DNA of 64,000 nt from JAAZBW01 sp035647855 (GCA_035647855.1 DASRMP010000063.1:1-64000), one strand, 5' to 3'. Counted from the first letter of the stretch, positions 19,023 to 27,356 are shown. Notes: a model not told the origin generated them from the sequence alone. Numbers and translations: made by a program.

Positions 19023-19082
19023 ACGCCACGAACCCGGCCGGACACCGCCACCGGGGGAAGCCTGGACCCCATTCAGGACCGT

Positions 19083-19275
19083 CCGGCGGGAACTGGGGAA
19101 ACTTGGACCCCGTCCGGGACCATCTGACGTGAGCTGGGGAACCTCAGACCCCGTCCGGCGGAAACTGGGGAACATCAGACCTGCTGGGGAACAACACACC
19201 CCGTACTCGAGGTCTGAAGTTCCCCAAAAAGGGACCTCGGGGTATCAGACGAGGTGCCAAGTTCCCCGGCGACAC
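19083..19275 (+). repeat. Repeat module 2, part B: CTGGGGAAC-type units
   Basis: Direct copies of CTGGGGAACNTCAGACC are followed by inverted AGGTCTGAAGTTCCCC and AAGTTCCCC. The order and spacing match 9390-9625. The module ends shortly before a decayed relaxase fragment. Confidence 0.8.
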
Positions 19276-19301
19276 CACGAAAGCGGCAAGACGGTTCGCT
19301 A

Positions 19302-19530
19302 CGGGTGCGAGACGCACACAGCAACCGGAAGCGGGAACGCCCGATTCACTTGCTTGCAGACTATGCACGCGAACACGCGCATCTCACCCATGCATCTCAC
19401 CCATGCGGCGACCGCCTTCGGGGTACAGGGCGTGACCGTGCCCGCATCGCATACGGCTTTGAGCGAACAGATGGGCGGTGCTGCCGTGAATGTCGGCATG
19501 ACTCAAGAACGATTACGCGGCAGTACTGAG
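19302..19530 (+). pseudogene. Decayed fragment of a TraA/MobF relaxase-helicase
   Basis: The frame from 19302 reads RVRDAHSNRKRERPIHLLAD then YAREHAHL. This corresponds to VREAGSGRKRQRTVRLPADY and VAEHAHL of the intact relaxase at 33.3-36.8 kb. The match continues one frame over as LTHAATAFGVQGVTVPASHT and NVGMTQERLRG (intact: LSYAATAYGVQGATVPGSHT, VGMTRGRES). The shift is explained by a 13-bp tandem duplication (ATCTCACCCATGC twice, 19381-19406). Only the C-terminal helicase segment survives, with no start or upstream domain, so it is a relic of an older mobile element, related but not identical to the one in this window. Confidence 0.85.
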
Positions 19531-19572
19531 CACACGACCACTCATGTGGACCACGTCGAGACGGCCCAGGCC

Positions 19573-20049
19573 TCAATCGATGACGAGAACCATTGTTCCC
19601 TCGTTGAGAGCGTCTGGCACGGGCTGAAAGCCGAGCTGTTCGTAGAGTCTGCGGGCGGGGTTGCCGGCTTCCACGCTCAGCGAGATAGAGCCGAGTCTCC
19701 TTGTGCGTGCCTCTTCTATGGCGCGGTGCATGATATGCAGGCCATGACCCTGACCACGGCCCATTGGAGTAGTGCAGATACTCAACTCAGGGATGCCGTC
19801 GTCGACATACCCGTAGCCGGGGTCTTGGTGATCGAGAAAGAGCAGCCAGACCACTGACACCCACCCGGTTTCATCCTCCAAGAGATACCCGAAATCGCCT
19901 CGCGCCGGCACCAACTCGGTGTAATGCCGAAAGTGCGGATTGCTGTGTACGTCGTCTTCGGAGAAGCGCGGCTCACTCCAGTTCAGGTTGAGCAGGGTCG
20001 CTTCGCTGAGAATGCGCGCATCTGCTTCAGTGAGCGCGCGCAACGTCAT
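19573..20049 (-). CDS. GNAT-family N-acetyltransferase
   Basis: Acetyl-CoA-dependent acetyltransferase of 158 residues, typical GNAT length. The acetyl-CoA-binding motif A is CTTPMGRGQGHGLHIMHRAI (around residues 92-111), matching the Q/RxxGxG/A pattern. It is followed by SISLSVEAGNPARRLYEQLG (motif B) and FQPVPDALNEGTMVLVID at the C-terminus. The substrate cannot be predicted. The gene lies just outside the left att site of the integrative element and is therefore likely part of the resident chromosome. No partner gene is visible. Confidence 0.85.
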   Translation of the reverse strand: MTLRALTEADARILSEATLLNLNWSEPRFSEDDVHSNPHFRHYTELVPARGDFGYLLEDETGWVSVVWLLFLDHQDPGYGYVDDGIPELSICTTPMGRGQGHGLHIMHRAIEEARTRRLGSISLSVEAGNPARRLYEQLGFQPVPDALNEGTMVLVID

Positions 20050-20088
20050 TCTCAGCCTCTCAGAGCTCGGCGGATATGTGCGGATACG

Positions 20089-20218
20089 TTAGACGACGCC
20101 ATAGCGTTGGCGGTCGGCTTCACCACTGGTGCCGATCGCGTCGCCGAGCTCGCGCCAGGAGAGCCACCGTTCGCGTGCTGAGCGCACCGCGTCAGCGAAC
20201 TCGTCCGCACGAGCCTTG
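20089..20218 (-). pseudogene. 3' fragment of a small helix-turn-helix gene, cut at the att site
   Basis: The minus strand reads VKARADEFADAVRSARERWL then SWRELGDAIGTSGEADRQRY and ends GVV plus stop. This resembles the C-terminal helix-turn-helix of small actinobacterial proteins (pattern SWxxIGxALGxSxxAARQRYG). Homology is lost upstream exactly where the 81-bp att repeat begins, and I see no proper start. It may be a gene truncated by integration, or an intact short gene with an unusual start. Confidence 0.4.
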
Positions 20219-20298
20219 ACGCGAATGACCCCCAACCCGGGAGATAAAACCCCAGGTCAGGGGCCATTCCATTCGCGTGCGCAAGGGGGGACTTGAAC
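20218..20298. other. Left attachment site (attL) with displaced tRNA-Leu 3' end
   Basis: About 81 bp repeat directly, with few differences, at 40218-40298. The inner 21 bp (20278-20298) are the 3' end of tRNA-Leu: T-loop side GTTCAAGTCCCCC plus acceptor strand CTTGCGC and discriminator A, on the minus strand. The rest is the tRNA's own downstream sequence with GACCCCCAACCC. This copy's acceptor strand pairs perfectly with the 5' strand GCGCAAG of the tRNA gene 20 kb away, so it is most likely the original chromosomal 3' end. Confidence 0.85.
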
Positions 20299-20439
20299 TG
20301 ACCTCGACCCCCTCGCGCCGCGAATCTCGACGGAGCGTTCTGCCGCATAAAATCAACGATCTACGGCATGTGACCTGTGGATAACTCCACCGCGATACGC
20401 CGACCTACAGGTTGCTTAGCACTTTCGTTAGCACTTTTT
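20299..20439 (+). repeat. Integrase arm region next to attL, with TTAGCACTTT sites
   Basis: This stretch of about 140 bp is closely similar to 27555-27695 (shared TTCTGCCGCATAAAATCAAC, GTGACCTGTGGATAACTCCA). It ends with two direct CTTAGCACTTT/GTTAGCACTTT sites (20415-20439). The same TAGCACTT motif occurs twice at the integrase stop codon (40195-40216), which suggests integrase arm-type binding sites. From here to 20515 I see no gene. Confidence 0.65.
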
Positions 20440-20515
20440 GTGGCTGTGGAAGCCGTCGTTGTTCACTCAGCAGCTCTCGCAATGGGCTTAGCCGGAAGTG
20501 GCCTCACTGCTTCGT

Positions 20516-20917
20516 TCAGGCCTGGGTCCGGTAGGCGACGGCGTCGATCTCGATGTCGAAGGGGCCGGACCAGGAGGCGACCGGGACGAATACCCTTGTC
20601 GGCGCGGTGTCGGGGAAGAAGCGCGCGTAGACCTCGTTGATCGTGCCGTAGTGGCCGGAGTTCGCGGCGTAGATCCGGACGTTCACCACGTCGTCGAGGG
20701 TTGCGGCGGCTGCGGCGAGGCAGACGGTGAGGGCGCGCATGCAGGTCTCGGTCTGCGCGGCGATGTCGCCCTGGACGAGCTCGCCGGTCTCGGGGTCGTA
20801 GGGCGGGAGCCCGGAGACGTAGACGGTGGGTCCGGCGGTGTTGACCAGGGTCAGCGGCACGCCGAGCTTCTTGAAGGCGTCGGTGAGGACAGGGACCTCG
20901 ATGACGGTTCTGATGAT
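20516..20917 (-). CDS. RidA/YjgF-family protein, no standard start codon
   Basis: RidA-type protein (reactive imine deaminase family or relative). The core is recognisable: NTAGPTVYVSGLPPYDPETG, DIAAQTETCMRALTVCLAAA, LDDVVNVRIYAANSGHYGTI and PTRVFVPVASWSGPFDIEID. A GTG at 20860 would lose the first beta strand. The full domain (IIRTVIEVPVLTDAFKKLG before it) begins at two ATC codons, 20917 and 20914, spaced 4-7 nt from a GGAG site. So either an AUC start is used or the original ATG has mutated. The stop of the truncated aldolase lies 8 bp upstream, so the two were an operon. The family's active-site Arg in the NVRIY region is present. Confidence 0.65.
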   Translation of the reverse strand: MIRTVIEVPVLTDAFKKLGVPLTLVNTAGPTVYVSGLPPYDPETGELVQGDIAAQTETCMRALTVCLAAAAATLDDVVNVRIYAANSGHYGTINEVYARFFPDTAPTRVFVPVASWSGPFDIEIDAVAYRTQA

Positions 20918-20925
20918 GGGTCTCC

Positions 20926-21552
20926 TCAGTATCCGGTGACGGGAGCGGCTGCGCCCGTGCGGTCGATGGTGGTCATCACGTCGCGGATGATGCTAAGCGC
21001 CTGGTCGACGTCCTGCTCGGTGATGTCGAGGTAGAACACTGCGCGGACGCTGTCGGCCCCGGTGGGCAATATCCACAGCCCTCGCTCATGCAGGACATCG
21101 ACAAAGGTCGCAGCAGACGCCCCGTCGAGCCGGTACCGGACGATGTTGGTCTGCGCGGTGGCCGGGTCGATCACGACTCCGTCGATGCCTGCGAGGCCAG
21201 TAGCGAAGCGTTGTGCGAGTTCGTGGGTGCGCGGCAGGAGTTCCCGGTGGTGGTGCAGCGCATACAGGGCTCCGGCGGCGATGATCCCAGCCTGGCGGAA
21301 GCCGCCTCCGAAGCCCTGCTTGAAGCGGCGGGCACGGTCCATGAGGTCCTTCGGTCCGGCGAGGCAGGAGCCGATCGGTGCGCCGAGGGCCTTGGAGAAG
21401 CAGACGCTCACGGTGTCGAACGGGGCCGCGTAGTCGGCCTCCGAGATCCCGGTGGCCGCGGTCGCGTGCCACAGACGCGCCCCGTCGAGGTGCGTGGCCA
21501 GGCCCAGCCGCCTGCCCGTCTCGGCGACGTCGGTGAGCTGGTTGAGGGGCCA
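20926..21552 (-). pseudogene. Low-specificity threonine aldolase, 5' truncated by an insertion sequence
   Basis: The C-terminal two-thirds of a PLP-dependent beta-eliminating lyase/threonine aldolase. From the IS end the frame reads PLNQLTDVAETGRRLGLATH then LDGARLWHATAATGISEADY. Next comes the PLP-lysine segment DTVSVCFSKALGAPIGSCLA and the helix GFRQAGIIAAGALYALHHHR. The remainder runs to VTGY and stop. The N-terminal third is missing, replaced by the IS left end at 21553, and it does not reappear past the IS right end. A shortened product from ATG 21411 is conceivable but would lack the active site. Confidence 0.85.
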
Positions 21553-21623
21553 TGTCGCGCGTCAGACTATGTGGCAGGGGTAGTTAGTTGCGGAAGCAGC
21601 GCCCCTGATTGAAAGGTCTGAAC

Positions 21624-21941
21624 ATGAGTCGTCCACCGGTCATCCCGCTGGAGAAGAAGCTGCGCATCGTGTTGAGCGTGTTGCAGGGCGAGATCACGAT
21701 CGCCGAGGCCGCCCGCCGGGAGAAGGTCTCCGAGCAGGCGATCGGGAACTGGAAGCGCCAGTTTCTTGAGGGCGGCAAGGCCGGTATCGAAGCCGGCAAG
21801 TCCAAGCCCTCGACCCGTGAGCAGCAGCTCGAAGACGAGGTCGCCGAGCTGACCCAGGCGCTCGGTGAGGCCGCCGTCGAGATCCGCGTCTGGAAGAAGA
21901 GCGCCGAGGGCCGCTTGGGCCCTTCGAGGACCTCGAGGTGA
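21624..21941 (+). CDS. IS transposase OrfA (helix-turn-helix)
   Basis: Protein of 105 residues starting at ATG 21624 with an AAAGG ribosome site. It has a helix-turn-helix (LSVLQGEITIAEAARREKVS, EQAIGNWKRQFLEGGKAG) and then a leucine-zipper-like segment (LEDEVAELTQALGEAAVEIR), typical of IS3-type OrfA, which binds the IS ends and pairs with OrfB. The stop overlaps the OrfB GTG, allowing coupled translation or frameshifting. Confidence 0.85.
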   Translation: MSRPPVIPLEKKLRIVLSVLQGEITIAEAARREKVSEQAIGNWKRQFLEGGKAGIEAGKSKPSTREQQLEDEVAELTQALGEAAVEIRVWKKSAEGRLGPSRTSR

Positions 21942-22889
21942 TCCGTGTCGATGCGGGCATGCCGACCTCGAGGTTCGTGGAGCTGATCGGCGTGCCCGAA
22001 CGGTCCTATCTTCGCTGGCAGGCCAAAGCGCGAACAGCGCAGCTGTCGAAGGGCCCCTGGCCGCAGCCGGCGCGTGAGGCGGCCCGCGAGCTGGTGACCC
22101 ACCCATGCGCTGGCCAAACCCGCGTGGGGGCACAGGAAGATCTGGGCGATGACCCGTCATGACGGGCACCGGGTGTCGCAGTCGACGGTGCTGCGGCTGA
22201 TGCGTGACGACGGGCTGATCCTGCCGTCGGAGTATCAGAAGCAACGCCGCGAGCTCGCCAAGGACCGTAAGGCCGCGTTCGCGCGGAACCCGACGAGCCC
22301 GAACCAGGTATGGCAGCTGGATTTCACCGAGTTCGAGACCACCCAGGGCGGCATCTGGCGGCTCGCGGGATGCCGCGACTGGCTGTCCAAGTACGAGCAC
22401 CCCTTTCACACGTCACCGACAGCGAACCAGCACGACGCGATCGCCGCGATCGAGCTCGCCCTCGCCGACTACGAGGCCATGTTCGGGCACCCGCTGGTCG
22501 ACACCTGCCCTGTCGACATGGAGACTGGGGAGCTGTTGCCGGTGGTGACGATCGTCACCGATAACGGTGGCCCGTTCCGGTCGCTGAACTTCGAGTTGTT
22601 CATCATGCGCCACCCCGAACTGCGCCACGTCCGCACCCGGGTGAAGAGCCCGGGGCAGAACGGGTCACGCGAACGTGGCTTCGGGACGCTGAAGTACGAG
22701 CGGCTGTTCCTCGACGACATCCCGGACGCGCTCACCCTCGCCGAGCGGGCCGAGGACTACCGGATCGAATACAACACTGTCCGCCCGCACGAGGCGATCG
22801 CCTGGAACCGGCCCCTGGAGGTCCACCTCGGCCTGGCCGACCCCACCATCCCCACCTTCGAAAGAGAAGAAATCCTGCCAACTACTTGA
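21938..22889 (+). pseudogene. IS transposase OrfB with a 4-bp frameshift
   Basis: The N-terminal part (MIRVDAGMPTSRFVELIGVP, RSYLRWQAKARTAQL) and C-terminal DDE catalytic part (WQLDFTEFETT, VTIVTDNGGPF, NGSRERGFGTLK) lie in different frames. Removing the four bases CCAT at 22103-22106 restores the family sequence THALAKPAWGHRKIWAMTRH. The catalytic Asp, Asp and Glu are all retained, so decay is recent. A shorter protein from ATG 22149 would lack the HTH_21 region. Probably inactive unless frameshifted. Confidence 0.8.
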
Positions 22890-22898
22890 CGCGGGACA

Positions 22899-23331
22899 CT
22901 TCCCGCGGGCATCGCAGATGGCATCCTCTCGGGCGGCGCGCTCGTACTGCTTCTCTTCGCGCGCTACGGGAAAGCGCCGATCCGCTAACCAGCCTCGCTT
23001 GCGGGATCGCGCGCTACTCTGCCTGTGCAACCAAGCGGATCGTGCCCGTACCGCACAACACGCTCGAGACGGTCATCGACGAATCGCAATATCAACACGC
23101 TTCGAAAGTTGCTCTGACCACAGACCGGTTCTTCTTGAATCTGCATGGCCGATCTTCTTGCGGAGCCCTGGGACCATCAGTATGCTCATGATGAAGAGGT
23201 AGCGCTTGGGGGAGTGCTGTTGCGCGGGCATGAGATTCTCACATCTCGCCTTCGCGACAAGCACGTTTGGGGCGGTCGCCACCGAACTCACTCCTCTTCC
23301 GAATCTAATGAAGGCTTAGGAAAGGCTCACA
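22899..23331. other. Gene-poor stretch with unassigned remnants
   Basis: No intact gene can be supported between the IS and the SipW-type cluster. Short coding-looking fragments occur, such as the minus-strand LADRRFPVAREEKQYERAAR near 22920-22990 and the plus-strand HASKVALTTDRFFLNLHG near 23095-23150. The plus strand at 23145 (MADLLAEPWDHQY) recalls the N-terminus of metal ABC permeases, then frame is lost. I regard these as debris of deleted genes. Confidence 0.4.
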
Positions 23332-24057
23332 ATGGCTGAAAATGTACGCTCGTCACAGAAGACCCGTAAGATCGCCGCAATAGCAGCCGGTGCACTCGTC
23401 ATCGGCGTTGGCGCAACCTACACGCTCGCCAGCTGGAACGACTCAGAGTGGGTGTGGGGCGGGGCAGGCAACACCCCTGGCGTTGGCACCGATAGCTTCG
23501 AGGTGTTGCAGAACACCACTTCAGTCTTTGACGACGACACCGCGAACTGGGCAAACCGTGAGACAAACCCTGGTGGTGGGCTGACGTTCACCGCAAGTGC
23601 CATCTCCCTGTCCCCCGGTGACACAATATACGCGCCCGTCGCGTTGCGAACAGATGCAGACTCGGCAGCGGCGACAGTCACCCTGCAGCAGGCGGTCACT
23701 GCCTCGATCACACCCGCATACGATCAAGCTGTGTCCGACCCTGATGGTGACCTGTGGAAGTCGATCGAGGTCTCGGTTTACACAGAGAGCGTCACCGACC
23801 CGACAGTGAGCCCGACACACACGTGTGACGCCGCGAACATCAGCAACTGGGGCCCGGCTATCGCCGGCATCACCACGCTCGACACTGTGGCGACAGCGAC
23901 GCAGACCCTCCTCGCTGACGGTGGGTCGACGCAACACTACTGCTTCGAACTGCACTTCCCGTCCACGCTCAAGGCCGGCCTCACGGCAGACAGCATCGAT
24001 GATTTGCAAGGCCGCACGATCGCACCGGCGTGGGAGTTCAAGGCCGAATCGAACTAG
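23332..24057 (+). CDS. SipW-dependent secreted protein (TasA/camelysin-like)
   Basis: Secreted protein of 241 residues with the signal peptide type cleaved by SipW: RKIAAIAAGALVIGVGATYT followed by LASWNDSEWVWGG, the hallmark [A]xWxDSE motif. The mature part is rich in Thr, Ser and Asp (LTFTASAISLSPGDTIYAPV, LRTDADSAAATVTLQQAV) and looks beta-rich, with two Cys (HTCDAANIS and HYCFELHF) that may pair. TasA/camelysin proteins form extracellular fibres or surface layers. It leads a cluster with the matching signal peptidase 43 bp downstream and two further surface proteins. GC and codon use are lower than in the flanking backbone, fitting acquisition with the element. Confidence 0.82.
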   Translation: MAENVRSSQKTRKIAAIAAGALVIGVGATYTLASWNDSEWVWGGAGNTPGVGTDSFEVLQNTTSVFDDDTANWANRETNPGGGLTFTASAISLSPGDTIYAPVALRTDADSAAATVTLQQAVTASITPAYDQAVSDPDGDLWKSIEVSVYTESVTDPTVSPTHTCDAANISNWGPAIAGITTLDTVATATQTLLADGGSTQHYCFELHFPSTLKAGLTADSIDDLQGRTIAPAWEFKAESN

Positions 24058-24100
24058 CCTCAGGCGCAACTCAAGCGCCAGCACCCGGGGGTGAAGGTTC

Positions 24101-24718
24101 GTGATTGCAAAGCTCTTCGGCGTGGTCGCCACGACGTTGCTTGTCGTCGTTGCGGCCACGCTGGCGCTCTGGTTCGTGCTCTCTGCACTCACCGGGTCCA
24201 CGCTCATCACCTTCCGCACCGGTTCAATGGCACCCACAATGCCGCAGGGAAGCCTCGCGATCACGGTGCCAGTGAAGGCGTCCGAACTCAAGGTCGGCGA
24301 CGTCATCACCGTGCAACGTGTTGGAGAAGAGATGCCGGTCACTCACCGCATAATTGCCATCAATGAGGTAGTGGATCGCCCTGACAACACCGCAGACATC
24401 AGGGCCGCAGCACCCGGCTCAGGCGCGCCTGATCTCAGCAGTCCTCAAGCGCGCGAGATCAACATGCAGGGTGATGACAACGATTACCCTGACCAGCTCC
24501 CGTATGCAATCACGGATGCTCATCGTGTGGTGATCGTCTTGCCGGGCGCCGGGAACGTGTTGATGCTTCTGCAGTCCCCACTCGGGCTGGGATCAATGAC
24601 CCTGCTGGTTGCAGCCCTCGTGACATGGGCGTTTTGGCCCAAAGCCTCTGTCCGCCCCGAACAATCCACATGCTCACCCACCACAGCTCAGCCCTCCCCC
24701 AGCGAGTACGCACCATGA
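24101..24718 (+). CDS. sipW: SipW-type (ER-type) signal peptidase I
   Basis: Membrane-bound signal peptidase of 205 residues. N-terminal anchor: TTLLVVVAATLALWFVLSAL. Box B holds the nucleophile, FRTGSMAPTMPQGS (Ser42). The general base is His82 in MPVTHRIIAI instead of the lysine of classical bacterial enzymes, which defines the SipW/ER class. Box E is INMQGDDNDYPD. A C-terminal hydrophobic segment (LGSMTLLVAALVTWAFW) gives a second anchor. Starts at GTG 24101. It most likely processes the proteins encoded at 23332 and 25455, both of which carry the WxDSEW motif. Its stop overlaps the next start (ATGA). Confidence 0.88.
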   Translation: MIAKLFGVVATTLLVVVAATLALWFVLSALTGSTLITFRTGSMAPTMPQGSLAITVPVKASELKVGDVITVQRVGEEMPVTHRIIAINEVVDRPDNTADIRAAAPGSGAPDLSSPQAREINMQGDDNDYPDQLPYAITDAHRVVIVLPGAGNVLMLLQSPLGLGSMTLLVAALVTWAFWPKASVRPEQSTCSPTTAQPSPSEYAP

Positions 24719-25458
24719 TCGTGTCCCAGCTGCTACGACCCCGCAGGCGCCCCATCGGGGGTGTCGGAACAGCTGTGCTCACGGCCTCAGTGCTCGCACT
24801 CATCGCGAGCGCTGCGCTCGGTGTGAACCGCGCCTCGGCACTCTTACACGAGGTTTCTGAAACGGGCCTGCCTGGATATCTTGCACTTCACGCTGATCCA
24901 GTTGCTCCCAATTGGCAAGATCTGACGCCAGGTGACACTGTGCACTGGCTCATGAGCGCCTCACTTTCTGACGCGCAGACGAGTTCCCTGGACCTTGAGC
25001 TTCGATCGGAAGGCGCGCTTGTGCAAGCCGGCGAGTTGCAAGTTGCCGTAACCGCGTGCACAGACCCGTTCTCATCGCACGGCCCCGGCACCACCCCCGG
25101 AGACTTCATCTGCGAAAGCGATGCCAGCACCGTCGTAGAGCAGACTCCCCTATCAGCGGTCGCCCAGCCTGAACGGGGTGACCTTTATGCCCTTGCGCGG
25201 CTTCACGCGGGTGCCCCGCGCTACCTGCTGGTGACGCTGAGTGTGCCTGAAACCGCCGATTTGCAGGCAATGGCGGGCACCTCGATGCAAGTCGGGGTTG
25301 GGCTGCACGCGAGTGGCGATTCAGACCCGTCTACCATGCCACCACCCACACTCGTCGTGACCGGAGCCGATCTTTATATCCTCGGATTGCTCGGTGTCGG
25401 CCTGTTCGGGGTAGTTATCGGGGTTGCACTGATTCGTTCGGCCCGGAGGCACTCGTGA
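24715..25458 (+). CDS. Membrane-anchored surface protein of the SipW cluster
   Basis: Protein of 247 residues from ATG 24715, overlapping the sipW stop by 4 nt. It has an N-terminal signal/anchor (GGVGTAVLTASVLALIASAA), an extracellular region with two Cys (VTACTDPFSS, GDFICESDAS), and a C-terminal membrane segment (LYILGLLGVGLFGVVIGVAL) followed by a short basic tail RSARRHS. It lacks an LPXTG sorting motif and the WxDSEW SipW site. Overall layout suggests a membrane-tethered partner that might anchor or assemble the other secreted proteins. No family recognised. Confidence 0.7.
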   Translation: MIVSQLLRPRRRPIGGVGTAVLTASVLALIASAALGVNRASALLHEVSETGLPGYLALHADPVAPNWQDLTPGDTVHWLMSASLSDAQTSSLDLELRSEGALVQAGELQVAVTACTDPFSSHGPGTTPGDFICESDASTVVEQTPLSAVAQPERGDLYALARLHAGAPRYLLVTLSVPETADLQAMAGTSMQVGVGLHASGDSDPSTMPPPTLVVTGADLYILGLLGVGLFGVVIGVALIRSARRHS

Positions 25459-27344
25459 GCCGGACCCGCAAGACAGCATCACAGCGCACGATTCGACCCC
25501 GAATTGGTAGCGTGTACGTTCTGGTTGCAGCCGCGCTCACTCTCGCACTCGGTGCGCAAGGCAGCGTGGTAACTGACGCCACCTGGACCGATTCAGAGTG
25601 GATCGCGGCCAACGCCAGCACCTCCAGCTGTCTCACACCCGACGGCCATTTTGCGACGCGCGGCGAAGGCCGTGTGCTGAGCGGATCACTCCTCACGCTC
25701 GACCTCGACACCATCGCTGAGGCACGCGGGGTGGTCGCCACGAACGACGGCACGACCTCTACTCGAGACCCGATCACCGCGCAAGATCTAGGCAATGACG
25801 CCTACGCGAACCCGCTCGACGTCGAGGCACTACAGCTCATTGAAGTTGGTCTCACCGGAGTGCTTGAGCTACCGCTCGACACCGAAACAGGCGTCGTGAA
25901 TCAATACGCGCGCGCCACCAACGCGGGCGTCGCGATTGGCGCAGCAGGCACGGTGAGCAATGACGGCGGCATCTCGCTTGAACAATTTGAGGGCGACGTG
26001 CCTGACCTGGCGACCGTGAAGCTTTCTGAGCTGCTAAACTCGCCCGGCATCGGCCTTGGGAGCCTGATTCAGAACGTCACTGATCTCGAGCTCACCATCG
26101 GCGCAGTTGCCGGTCGCGCCTGGCTCGACGGCTGCCGCGACATTTGGGGCAGTGACGATTCCGTGAGTCGTGACTATCTGACATCGCACCTCGACCTTGA
26201 CCTCACGTCGCCAACTGTCGGCGCACTCGGCACAACGATGAGTTCGACGGTCGGCACACTTGAGACCACAACTGACTCGCTCATTGGTGATGAGAACGCG
26301 CTCAATGGAGTGCTGAGTACGGTGCTCGACCTCCTCGTCGGCGTCGTGGGCACCGTCACGAGTCTGTTGCTACCGATCAAACTGATCGGTGATGAGGCCA
26401 CTGCATCGATCGTCAACATCAACCTTGATCTTGACCCGGTCCGCGCGCTCATTGATCAGCCGATTGCCGACGATGAGGGTGCCGTAAGCGTGACCCTTTC
26501 TGAAGGCCTCGTGCACATCGACACTGTGGCGCTGCTGGGTGCGGCGTATGATCCTGACGGCCCGCCAGGGGCAGCCTGCACAGGTGACCCCTACTCCCAA
26601 GGTCTCAACGAACTCGCTCCGAATACCGAGCCACTCACCGATGAGTGTGTGCTGACCGCGCTCACCACTCGCCTGGGCGCGCTACTTGGCGACATTGTTC
26701 AAGACGTCAACACAGCGCTCGAGACCGCTCTCGATAACGCTGCGGTCTCAGCCGAGATCCGCATCCCAGTCGAGCGTTGCAATACCCTCCCAGTCTTGGG
26801 GGTGTGCCCAAGCGGCTGGACCGCGGCCGGTGACCTGCTCATTCAGGTGCAGGGAAGTCTCACCGAGCTTCTCGCGAACACGAGTGGCAGCGTAACGATC
26901 GACACGTCCGCACTTCTCGGCGGCGTGCTCGGCGAGCTCGTCGATACCCTCGTCAGCGGCGCACTTGGGGTGCTGAGCCCAGTGCTCGGTGGGCTCGTCG
27001 GAAATGTGGTGCTCGGCACACTCGGAGATCTCGCTGAGTTGCCCTCGGACGTCATCATCACGACCGTCAAACCGATTGTCGAGCTGGTGGGCGGTGTCTA
27101 CGAGGGCCTCTTTCTTGACGGAGTGGTCGCCCTCACCATCAACGCGCAAAACGACCCGCAGAGTGGCAACGCCGAACCGGGGGATTGGGCGGCCATCACA
27201 GAGGGTCGCTACGACGTTGCCGCGATCCGCTTGGGCGTGCTTGACTCGCTCGGCAACGCCGCCGTCTGGCTTTACCTTGGGCGCGGCTCAGTCGGACCCG
27301 CGTGCTCACTCGCACAGTCCCGGCAGCTCTGCGCCGGATACTAA
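25455..27344 (+). CDS. Choice-of-anchor G-like secreted protein
   Basis: Large surface protein of 629 residues. The start GTG overlaps the preceding stop (GTGA). N-terminal export segment: GSVYVLVAAALTLALGAQGS, then VVTDATWTDSEWIAANA, a SipW-type cleavage context. The body has many Gly/Leu/Val-rich helical repeats such as VLSTVLDLLVGVVGTVTSLL and LGGVLGELVDTLVSGALGVL, a pattern seen in choice-of-anchor G proteins of actinomycetes. No sortase motif or clear C-terminal membrane segment is present. With the TasA-like protein it is a probable substrate of the neighbouring SipW enzyme, forming an extracellular layer or fibre. Function not established. Confidence 0.72.
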   Translation: MSRTRKTASQRTIRPRIGSVYVLVAAALTLALGAQGSVVTDATWTDSEWIAANASTSSCLTPDGHFATRGEGRVLSGSLLTLDLDTIAEARGVVATNDGTTSTRDPITAQDLGNDAYANPLDVEALQLIEVGLTGVLELPLDTETGVVNQYARATNAGVAIGAAGTVSNDGGISLEQFEGDVPDLATVKLSELLNSPGIGLGSLIQNVTDLELTIGAVAGRAWLDGCRDIWGSDDSVSRDYLTSHLDLDLTSPTVGALGTTMSSTVGTLETTTDSLIGDENALNGVLSTVLDLLVGVVGTVTSLLLPIKLIGDEATASIVNINLDLDPVRALIDQPIADDEGAVSVTLSEGLVHIDTVALLGAAYDPDGPPGAACTGDPYSQGLNELAPNTEPLTDECVLTALTTRLGALLGDIVQDVNTALETALDNAAVSAEIRIPVERCNTLPVLGVCPSGWTAAGDLLIQVQGSLTELLANTSGSVTIDTSALLGGVLGELVDTLVSGALGVLSPVLGGLVGNVVLGTLGDLAELPSDVIITTVKPIVELVGGVYEGLFLDGVVALTINAQNDPQSGNAEPGDWAAITEGRYDVAAIRLGVLDSLGNAAVWLYLGRGSVGPACSLAQSRQLCAGY

Positions 27345-27356
27345 GCCCGAAAAGCC

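Larger units (their letters stand above)
21553..22898 (+). mobile_element. IS3-like insertion sequence (1346 bp)
   Basis: The ends are imperfect inverted repeats: TGTCGCGCGTCA...TGGCAGG at 21553-21578 and the complement of TGTCCCGCGTCA...TGGCAGG at 22874-22898. Two overlapping transposase frames lie inside. No target duplication is visible, and the right flank does not continue the interrupted aldolase, so a deletion or a second rearrangement followed insertion. TGT...ACA ends recall IS481; the split OrfA/OrfB layout recalls IS3. Confidence 0.85.

Noticed and set aside
23145..23339. Metal ABC permease N-terminus (MADLLAEPWDHQY)
   Set aside because: Resemblance is limited to about ten residues and frame is lost at once; reported only as debris.
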